5,047 nucleotides of DNA, taken from contig JABDQB010000435.1 of assembly GCA_013042495.1 (NCBI GenBank), positions 1-5,047 on the forward strand, in the 5' to 3' direction. The DNA is from Gemmatimonadota bacterium. GTDB lineage: Bacteria > Gemmatimonadota > Gemmatimonadetes > Palauibacterales > Palauibacteraceae. Shown here one piece after another: positions 1 to 5,047 of this stretch. The notes below the pieces were generated by a model, which ran no database searches, had not been told where the DNA came from, and saw nothing but the letters and a program-made list of their open reading frames with translations. The position numbers and the translations under genes are program-made. The stretch's first letter is position 1. Each line of letters opens with the position of its first letter.

Positions 1-171
1 CCCATCCTCACCCAGAGCGCCTGGTTCAGGCCGCACAATCGCAGCGAAGACGTGGAAGGTCTCTACCTGGTGGGCGCAGGTACCCACCCGGGAGCGGGCG
101 TGCCCGGAGTCCTGTCGTCGGCCCGGGTGCTGGATTCCGTGGTTCCCGATCCGGGGCCTCGCCGGTCGTGA
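1..171 (+). CDS. crtI: Phytoene desaturase (CrtI family), C-terminal fragment
   Basis: This is the last 56 codons of a gene that begins before the window, read in frame 1 and stopping with TGA at 169-171. CrtI-type enzymes are FAD-dependent, membrane-associated desaturases that convert colourless phytoene to neurosporene, lycopene or related carotenoids. The fragment carries the C-terminal bacterial phytoene-desaturase signature: residues 20-38 read GLYLVGAGTHPGAGVPGVL, the region that closes over the FAD cofactor, preceded by a conserved-looking segment (SAWFRPHNR, residues 6-14). The residues after about 45 (VVPDPGPRRS) are a short non-conserved tail. The next gene is a phytoene synthase that overlaps this stop codon, which favours CrtI over the related CrtN, CrtD or carotenoid oxidases. 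The family is clear, but the exact desaturation product cannot be judged from the C-terminus alone. Confidence 0.9.
   Translation, partial: PILTQSAWFRPHNRSEDVEGLYLVGAGTHPGAGVPGVLSSARVLDSVVPDPGPRRS
168..171 (+). other. crtI stop / crtB start overlap (GTGA)
   Basis: The four bases GTGA hold both the GTG start of crtB (168-170) and the TGA stop of crtI (169-171). Such overlaps usually mean co-transcription and termination-reinitiation coupling. The nearest purine-rich stretch, GGGG at 153-156, lies 11 bases from the GTG, too far to be a strong independent ribosome site. The overlap is seen directly; coupling is inferred. Confidence 0.85.
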
Positions 172-1136
172 GCGGACACGCCGACCCGTCGACGCTGCCG
201 GCGTTGGCCGAAGACCGGCGTGCGTGCCGCCGGCTGCTGCGTGAGGGGTCCAAGAGCTTCTATGCCGCTTCCGTGCTTCTGCCACCGCGCGTGCGGGACG
301 ACGCGGGCGCCGTGTACGGCTGGTGTCGCGTCGCGGATCACGCGGTGGATCGGACGGATCGACCGGCGGAAGCCCTCGAGTCGATACGGGCGGGGCTGGA
401 GCGCGTGTACGTCGGCCGGCCAAAGGGCGCCGTGGAGCGCGCCTTCGCGGACGCCGTCTTTAGGCACCGGATCTCGCGCGACATTCCGGAAGCCATGCTC
501 GAGGGCTTCGAATGGGACGTGACCGGACGTCGCTACGCGAACCTGTCCGAAGTGATCGACTATTGCGTGCGCGTCGGCTCGACGGTGGGGGCGATGATGA
601 CGACGGTGATGGAACGGCGGGATCCGGAGACGCTCTCGGCGGCGTGCCGGCTCGGGGTCGCCATGCAGCTGACGAACATCGCCCGCGACGTGGGCGAAGA
701 CGCGCGGACCGGGCGCCTGTACCTGCCGCTGGATTCCCTCGAGGAAGCGGGAGTCGTCCCGGACGTCTGGTTGGCGTCGCCCGCGGCCGTGGACGGTATC
801 CGCGCGTCGGTCAATGGCCTGCTCGACGATGCGGATGACCTGTACGCCGCCGCGTGGCCCGGCATCGAGCGGTTGCCGCCAAGATGCCGTCCGGCGATTC
901 GGGCTGCCGCCCTCGTGTACGCCGAAATCGGGCGCAAGGTGCGGGATGCCGACTGTGACAGCGTGTCGCAACGAGCATGGACGGGGAAAGCGGAAAAGGC
1001 CCGGCTCCTCGCGCGCTCGCTGGGGCACCGCCCGGGGGCATGGACACGATCCGGCCGGGCGGACATCGAATCACCGAGCGTGAAACTCGCTGACGCCAGT
1101 GCCCTGTTCCTCGTGGAGGCCGTGCACGGAAGTTGA
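168..1136 (+). CDS. crtB: Phytoene synthase (CrtB), squalene/phytoene synthase family
   Basis: CrtB condenses two geranylgeranyl diphosphates head to head, via prephytoene diphosphate, to phytoene, the first committed carotenoid step. The 322-residue protein is all-helical in character with no signal peptide or membrane segment. It has the N-terminal SKSFY motif (residues 28-32) and the first aspartate-rich Mg-diphosphate site DHAVD (57-61). It also has YCVRVGSTVG (132-141) and the second aspartate-rich site (about 170-187), with Asn170, Arg173-Asp174, Glu177-Asp178 and Gly182-Arg183-Leu-Tyr185. All catalytic acidic residues are present. The GTG start overlaps the crtI stop (GTGA), so translation is probably coupled; no strong Shine-Dalgarno is visible. 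The motif spacing fits this start. The last 30 or so residues, past about 290, look non-conserved. A squalene or dehydrosqualene synthase is the alternative, made less likely by the crtI partner. Confidence 0.95.
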   Translation: MSGHADPSTLPALAEDRRACRRLLREGSKSFYAASVLLPPRVRDDAGAVYGWCRVADHAVDRTDRPAEALESIRAGLERVYVGRPKGAVERAFADAVFRHRISRDIPEAMLEGFEWDVTGRRYANLSEVIDYCVRVGSTVGAMMTTVMERRDPETLSAACRLGVAMQLTNIARDVGEDARTGRLYLPLDSLEEAGVVPDVWLASPAAVDGIRASVNGLLDDADDLYAAAWPGIERLPPRCRPAIRAAALVYAEIGRKVRDADCDSVSQRAWTGKAEKARLLARSLGHRPGAWTRSGRADIESPSVKLADASALFLVEAVHGS

Positions 1137-1169
1137 ACTCCCAAGGCACGACGGGTTACCATCTGGACC
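1133..1169 (+). promoter_or_regulatory. Possible sigma70-type promoter giving leaderless ispH mRNA
   Basis: The 33-base crtB-ispH gap contains TTGAAC at 1133-1138, an 18-base spacer and TACCAT at 1157-1162. Each box matches four of six positions of the TTGACA and TATAAT consensus. The -10-like box ends 7 bases before the ispH ATG, so a transcript would begin at or next to the start codon. No convincing Shine-Dalgarno precedes the ATG (the nearest bases are ATCTGGACC), which suits a leaderless message. The boxes are weak, so simple read-through from crtB remains as likely. Confidence 0.3.
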
Positions 1170-2405
1170 ATGAAAGCAAACGGAGACAACTACTTCCGGC
1201 GCGGGCTCGGTCTGAAGGCCGAAGTAAAGCCGCTCCTGGCCGAGGCCTACGGCAGCGAGATCGTGAAGGCGATCAAGGCTTCCGACTACCGGCTGACCGT
1301 GGGCCGATTCACGTTCCGAATGGCCCGAAGCCTGGGCTTCTGCTATGGCGTGGATCGAGCCGTCGAGTACGCGTACGAGACGTGCGCCAAGTTCGCGGGC
1401 CGGCGGATCTTCCTGGTGGGCGAGATCATCCACAATCCACACGTAAACCAGCAGCTCAGCGATCGTGGGGTACGGTTCCTTCTCCCCGGCGAGGACGGAG
1501 AGTTCGATTTCTCGCCGGTACGGGCAGACGACGTAGTCATAATACCCGCCTTCGGCGTGCAGATCGCGGACCTCGACAAGCTGCGCGAGATCGGGTGCGT
1601 CCTCGTGGACACGACGTGCGGGTCCGTCCTGCACGTGTGGAAGCGGGTGGAGAGCTATGCCCGCGATGGCTTCACGGCCGTGATCCACGGAAAGCACTTT
1701 CACGAGGAAACCCGCGCGACGAGCTCGCAGGTTCTCAAGTATCCGGAAGGTCGGTACCTGGTCGTCCGTGACATGGAGGAGACGGACATCGTGTGCGGGT
1801 TCATCCGGGGCGAGGTGGACTCATCGGTCATCCAGGCCAAGTTCATGGAGAGGGCGTCCGAGGGCTTCGACCCGGAAACGGACCTGGCGAGGATCGGAGT
1901 AGCCAACCAGACGACCATGCTGGCCTCCGAGTCGCTCGCGATCGCTGGCCGGCTGCGAGAGGCCATCGCGGAGCGCTACGGGGCTGAAGAGCTTCCCGAC
2001 CGGTTCCGGAGCTTCGACACGATCTGTTCCGCGACCCAGGACAGACAGGATGCCATCAAGGACATGATGCGAAACCCGCCGGATGCCATGGTCGTGGTCG
2101 GCGGGTTCAATTCGAGCAATACCAACCACCTGGCCACCCTGTGCGCCGAGTCCACTCGCACCTTCCACATCGAGTCGGCGCGTGGCATCGACGTGGAGTC
2201 GGGAGTCATCACGTTCAAGCGGGCGGGTACGCAGGAAATCGATGTGGTTGATGAGTGGCTGCCTGACGGACCGGTGGAGATTGGTCTTACGGCGGGCGCG
2301 TCGACCCCCGACAGTCTCATTGGCGAAACGGCGGAGAACATCCTGAAGATGGACGGGGTCGATCCTGGAGTGATCGCGGCTGTCACGGCGGGGGAGCCTG
2401 TCTGA
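1170..2405 (+). CDS. ispH: 4-hydroxy-3-methylbut-2-enyl diphosphate reductase (IspH/LytB), long form
   Basis: IspH is the cytosolic [4Fe-4S] enzyme that ends the MEP pathway, reducing HMBPP to a mixture of IPP and DMAPP. The 411-residue protein has the three cluster cysteines: Cys58 in LGFCYGVDRA, Cys150 in VDTTCGS and Cys286 in DTICSATQ. Substrate-pocket motifs are present too: the IIHNP histidine (His88), HGKHFHEE (173-180, with the proton-relay Glu), NQTT (246-249), NSSNTNH (314-320) and AGASTP (375-380). About 50 residues precede the first motif, against about 10 in E. coli; this length and the EIIHNPHVN wording are like the long cyanobacterial/plant form. ATG 1170 is the only start candidate before that motif's Met51, since an in-frame stop lies at 1134-1136. 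It follows crtB by 33 bases on the same strand and supplies the isoprenoid precursors that CrtB ultimately needs. Confidence 0.96.
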   Translation: MKANGDNYFRRGLGLKAEVKPLLAEAYGSEIVKAIKASDYRLTVGRFTFRMARSLGFCYGVDRAVEYAYETCAKFAGRRIFLVGEIIHNPHVNQQLSDRGVRFLLPGEDGEFDFSPVRADDVVIIPAFGVQIADLDKLREIGCVLVDTTCGSVLHVWKRVESYARDGFTAVIHGKHFHEETRATSSQVLKYPEGRYLVVRDMEETDIVCGFIRGEVDSSVIQAKFMERASEGFDPETDLARIGVANQTTMLASESLAIAGRLREAIAERYGAEELPDRFRSFDTICSATQDRQDAIKDMMRNPPDAMVVVGGFNSSNTNHLATLCAESTRTFHIESARGIDVESGVITFKRAGTQEIDVVDEWLPDGPVEIGLTAGASTPDSLIGETAENILKMDGVDPGVIAAVTAGEPV

Positions 2406-2406
2406 A

Positions 2407-2437
2407 GATCGGTCTCGATCAGCCGTCGAGCCGGCTG
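2407..2437. terminator. Tandem inverted repeats at the convergent ispH/argH junction, possible bidirectional terminator
   Basis: Two small hairpins abut between and over the two stop codons. The first is GATCG-GTCT-CGATC (2407-2420), a 5-bp stem with a 4-base loop, filling the 13-base spacer. The second is CAGCCG-TCGAGC-CGGCTG (2420-2437), a 6-bp GC-rich stem with a 6-base loop, lying over the argH stop and last codons. Neither is followed by a clear T-run on either strand, so this is not a textbook intrinsic terminator. Placement at a convergent junction supports the role; stem length and missing T-tract argue against it. Confidence 0.3.
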
Positions 2438-3804
2438 CGCGCCTCGCGCAGTTGGTCGCGGACGGCAGCCGCGGAGCTGCCCCCATCGACCGAACGGCGT
2501 TCAAGGGCAGCAGCCACATCCCACCAGTCCGGCCCGATCACCGCAAGCGCTGGGTCCACCATGCCGGCCTTGCTTCCCACGAAGTCCGATACGGAGCATC
2601 CTTCGGCTTCCGCCTGGCGCACCAGTCGGCCGACGAGCTCATGCGCTGATCGGAACGGCAAGCCTTCCGCGGCCAGGAGCTCGGCCACATCGCCCGCCAG
2701 CATGTCAGGCGTGATCAATGACAGCGCGCGATCCTCATCGAAACTCAAGGTGGCGATCGTGCCGGCGAGCACGGCCAGTGTCTCGATCACCGCCTCTTCG
2801 GCCGAGAACAGCGTCCGCTTGTCTTCCTGCAGGTCTTTGCTGTAGCCCGTCGGAAGTCCCTTGAGTGAGGCCAGGTAGCCGGCGAGGAGGCCAAGCAGTG
2901 TTCCGCCGCGGGCACGGGCGAGTTCCGCGCCGTCCGGGTTGCGCTTCTGAGGCATCAGGCTCGATCCCGTGCTGAACGCGTCGGACAGCCGGACGAGCCC
3001 GAACTCGGCGCTCGCGTAGAGCACCAGGTCCTCCGCGAGGCGGGACAGGTCGCCGGCGAGCTGCGTCCACGCAAACAGGACCTCCGCCGCCCAGTCACGG
3101 CTTCCCACGGCGTCGAGGGAATTCTCACACGGGCCTTCGAATCCGAGTGCGTCCGCCAGGCGGTCACGATCCACCGGGATCGTCGATCCGGTCCCGGCAG
3201 CGGCGCCGAGCGGCAGGCGTGCGACGCGCGTCCGGGCGTCCCGGAGACGCTCACGCCCGCGAACGAGCGGCCAGTAGTGGGAAAGCAGCCACTGAGCGGC
3301 GGTCGTGGGCTGTGCCCGCTGCAGGTGGGTGTACGCCGGGAAGGGGGCGTCGATTCCACGCTCGCTCGTCGAGAGAATGGCGACCTGGAGATCGCGCACT
3401 GCGGCGTCGATCCGCCGACAGGCGTCCAGCGTCCACAGGCGTGTATCGGTGGCCACGACGTCGTTCCGCGAACGGCCAATCCGAATCTGGCTGGCTTCCG
3501 CGCCGATTTCGTCCGCGAGCCAACGCTCGACCAGCGTGTGCACGTCTTCGTCAGGCTCGAGTCCCGGGTCACCGGCTGCCAGCCGAATCTCGACCGCGGC
3601 CAACCCGTCCAGGATGCGACCATGACTCTCGTCATCCAGCAGCCCGGCCGCGGCGAGTTCGCTCACCCAGGCCCGATCGACGGCCAGCTCGTAGGGCCAC
3701 AGCCGCCAGTCCAGGGGAAGGGAACGGTTGATTCGATCGAGCTCCGGCGCCGGTCCGCCCTCGAACCTGCCGCCCCACAGGCGCATCTCGCCGTCATTCG
3801 TCAT
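2419..3804 (-). CDS. argH: Argininosuccinate lyase
   Basis: ArgH splits argininosuccinate into arginine and fumarate, the last arginine step; it belongs to the fumarase/aspartase superfamily and is normally a cytosolic homotetramer. The 461-residue product is of normal length. It opens with LWGGRFEGG (9-17). It has EDVHTLVE (86-93), IGRSRNDVVATD (109-120), the acid/base histidine in YTHLQRAQP (His160), NSLDAVGSRD (228-237) and the superfamily signature GSSLMPQKRNPD (280-291) with the catalytic-loop serines 281-282 and Lys287. All key residues are present. The ATG at 3804 is chosen because GGAG (3814-3811) sits six bases upstream. The reading frame stays open back to 4149, but that stretch is the shadow of argG. 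Met7 is a less likely start. It is the second gene of an argG-argH pair and converges with ispH. Confidence 0.97.
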   Translation of the reverse strand: MTNDGEMRLWGGRFEGGPAPELDRINRSLPLDWRLWPYELAVDRAWVSELAAAGLLDDESHGRILDGLAAVEIRLAAGDPGLEPDEDVHTLVERWLADEIGAEASQIRIGRSRNDVVATDTRLWTLDACRRIDAAVRDLQVAILSTSERGIDAPFPAYTHLQRAQPTTAAQWLLSHYWPLVRGRERLRDARTRVARLPLGAAAGTGSTIPVDRDRLADALGFEGPCENSLDAVGSRDWAAEVLFAWTQLAGDLSRLAEDLVLYASAEFGLVRLSDAFSTGSSLMPQKRNPDGAELARARGGTLLGLLAGYLASLKGLPTGYSKDLQEDKRTLFSAEEAVIETLAVLAGTIATLSFDEDRALSLITPDMLAGDVAELLAAEGLPFRSAHELVGRLVRQAEAEGCSVSDFVGSKAGMVDPALAVIGPDWWDVAAALERRSVDGGSSAAAVRDQLREARSRLDG

Positions 3805-3810
3805 TTCAGA

Positions 3811-3814
3811 CTCC
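3811..3814 (-). promoter_or_regulatory. argH ribosome binding site in the argG-argH spacer
   Basis: On the - strand the 17-base spacer reads CGCCTCCGGAGTCTGAA before ATG. GGAG lies six bases from the start, an ideal spacing, and this fixes the argH start at 3804 rather than the in-frame ATG at 3786. The site lies within the perfect 8-base palindrome CTCCGGAG (3811-3818). The spacer has no room for a separate promoter, so argH is expected to be translated from the argG message. Confidence 0.7.
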
Positions 3815-3821
3815 GGAGGCG

Positions 3822-5047
3822 TCAGTCGAGCCAGTCGCTGCCAGCCATTTCCTCGGGTTCCGGTGCCGGTGGCGGCACGGCGCCCGTTTCCCGGGCGTCC
3901 TCGAGGCGTGCCTGGCCCGCCAGCCGGTAGGGCAGGCCGAACAGACGGATGAAGCCGGTGGCGTCGGCGTGATCGTACAGCCCCCCGCTCTCGAAGGTGG
4001 CGTACTCTTCCCGGTACAGGCCGGTCGAACTCGAGCGTCCGGCGACGGAGACGTTGCCGCGGCACAGGAACAGGGAAATCGACCCGTTCACGTGTCGCTG
4101 GGTCACGTCCACCAGCGCATCGAGCGCCGCCTTCTCGGTGCCCCACCAACGTCCCTCGTACACCAGGCGGGCGTACCGCATTGCGACCTCGTCCTTGAGC
4201 TCCAGGGTGCGCCGGTCGAGCACGAGCTGTTCGAGTTCGCGGTGCGCGGCGTAGAGAAGAGTACCGCCCGGGGTCTCGTACACGCCGCGCGACTTGAGGC
4301 CCACGATCCGGTCCTCGACAAGGTCCACCCGTCCCACGCCGTGCCGGCCCCCGATCCCGTTCAGCCGCTCGAGCAGGGCGAGCGCCGTCATGCGCTCGCC
4401 GTTCACCGACACGGGCGTCCCGTCCTCGAACCCGATCTCCACCACCTCGCCTTCCGGCGGAGCCGTGCGCGGGTCCGCGCTGAACAGGAACATGTCCGGC
4501 TCAGGCATGGTGGTGGGATCTTCGAGCGGACCGCCCTCGTGCGAGATGTGCCACACGTTGCGATCGCGCGAGTACATCGACGTCTTCGCGGGGGGCAGCG
4601 GAACGCCGGCGCGACGAGCGTATTCCTCCGCATCCTTGCGACCCCGGATGTCCCACTCGCGCCACGGAGCGATCACGTCGAGGTCGGGCGCCAGCCAGGC
4701 GAACGTGAGCTCGAACCGGACCTGGTCGTTTCCCTTGCCGGTGCAGCCGTGCGACAGACCGGTGGCCCCGATCTGGCGTGCCACGCGCACCACCTCGCGC
4801 GCGATGATCGGCCGCGCCATGGCGGTGCCGAGCAGGTACTTCCGGCCATACACGGCGCTGGCTCGCAGCGTCGGCCAGATGAACTCCTCCACGAAAGCAT
4901 TTTGCACGTCGACGACATGGCAGCCGACCGCTCCAGCGGACGCAGCCCGCGCTTCAATGCCGGCGAGATCTTCGAGGCCCTGCCCGACATCGACCACGAC
5001 GCACTCCACCTCGGCGTCGTAATTCTCTATCAGCCAGGGTACGGCCA
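3822..5047 (-). CDS. argG: Argininosuccinate synthase, 5' end outside window
   Basis: ArgG joins citrulline and aspartate using ATP to form argininosuccinate, the substrate of the next gene product. The 407 visible codons run to TGA at 3824-3822. The frame is open to the window edge and begins AVPWLIENYDAEVECVVVDV, so the GTG/Val at 5009 is internal. The missing part is only the short N-terminus with the SGGLDTS ATP-pyrophosphatase loop. Visible motifs include HGCTGKGNDQVRFE (4751-4710), which contacts ATP and citrulline, and YSRDRNVWHISHEGG (visible residues 158-172). Others are GRVDLVEDRIVGLKSRGVYETPGG (238-261, key residues Arg239, Lys251, Tyr256-Glu257) and the C-terminal YDHADATGF (357-365) that ends the fold. 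A proline- and acid-rich tail of about 30 residues follows. No frameshift or missing motif is seen. It is cytosolic, usually a tetramer, and is co-transcribed with argH. Confidence 0.97.
   Translation of the reverse strand, partial: AVPWLIENYDAEVECVVVDVGQGLEDLAGIEARAASAGAVGCHVVDVQNAFVEEFIWPTLRASAVYGRKYLLGTAMARPIIAREVVRVARQIGATGLSHGCTGKGNDQVRFELTFAWLAPDLDVIAPWREWDIRGRKDAEEYARRAGVPLPPAKTSMYSRDRNVWHISHEGGPLEDPTTMPEPDMFLFSADPRTAPPEGEVVEIGFEDGTPVSVNGERMTALALLERLNGIGGRHGVGRVDLVEDRIVGLKSRGVYETPGGTLLYAAHRELEQLVLDRRTLELKDEVAMRYARLVYEGRWWGTEKAALDALVDVTQRHVNGSISLFLCRGNVSVAGRSSSTGLYREEYATFESGGLYDHADATGFIRLFGLPYRLAGQARLEDARETGAVPPPAPEPEEMAGSDWLD

Noticed and set aside
63..1028. A 321-codon open frame on the - strand opposite crtB, with a second of 209 codons at 560-1189
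   Set aside because: The translation is rich in Arg, His and Pro with no recognisable motif, as expected antisense to a GC-rich gene. The + strand crtB in the same place has all family motifs.
1821..2519. A 232-codon open frame on the - strand opposite the ispH 3' end
   Set aside because: Arg-rich shadow with no motif; it runs across the convergent junction and opposes a fully supported ispH.
3811..3818. Perfect palindrome CTCCGGAG over the argH Shine-Dalgarno, considered as an operator or RNA switch
   Set aside because: An 8-base palindrome with no loop cannot form a stable hairpin, and such short palindromes are frequent at this GC. There is no second copy or longer symmetry.
3277..3930. 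A 217-codon + strand frame opposite argH, and a 242-codon one at 4294-5022 opposite argG
   Set aside because: Ser/Arg/Pro-rich antisense shadows of genes with complete motifs; no motif of their own.
3805..4149. A 115-residue N-terminal extension of ArgH from an upstream ATG
   Set aside because: It overlaps the conserved end of argG, has Arg/Gly-rich shadow composition, and the ATG at 3804 has a well-placed GGAG and gives normal ArgH length.
1..5047. Search by eye for tRNA, rRNA, CRISPR repeats, insertion-sequence ends, toxin-antitoxin or defence genes, and an unknown system
   Set aside because: Every stretch over about 35 bases is filled by a recognised metabolic gene with intact motifs. 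No repeat array, inverted terminal repeat or unexplained open frame stood out, so no novel system is claimed.

Overview
A GC-rich (roughly 64-65% by eye) bacterial window, packed almost end to end with ordinary housekeeping and carotenoid genes. The sequence does not fix the taxon. High GC, a carotenoid pair next to a long-form (plant/cyanobacterial-like) IspH, and a tight argG-argH pair would suit a Gemmatimonadota-like or similar environmental lineage, but this is a guess.

Layout. The left half reads on the + strand: the 3' end of a phytoene desaturase gene (crtI, 1-171), a phytoene synthase (crtB, 168-1136) that overlaps it by 4 bases, and ispH (1170-2405), the last enzyme of the MEP isoprenoid pathway. 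The right half reads on the - strand: argG (argininosuccinate synthase; its first codons lie beyond base 5047) followed after 17 bases by argH (argininosuccinate lyase, 3804-2419). The two groups converge, with only 13 bases between the ispH and argH stops. That junction holds two small inverted repeats that may form a weak bidirectional terminator.

How the genes work together. IspH makes IPP and DMAPP. After elongation to geranylgeranyl diphosphate by an enzyme not seen here, CrtB condenses two molecules to phytoene and CrtI desaturates it to coloured carotenoids. So the + strand genes join precursor supply to the first carotenoid steps. ArgG and ArgH carry out the last two steps from citrulline to arginine. 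The two modules are metabolically unrelated neighbours.

No mobile element, CRISPR array, RNA gene, toxin-antitoxin or defence module, or unknown gene was found. All space over about 35 bases is coding. The points worth a second look are small: the crtI-crtB-ispH linkage, a possible leaderless promoter for ispH, the long IspH N-terminus, C-terminal tails on CrtB and ArgG, and the convergent hairpins.
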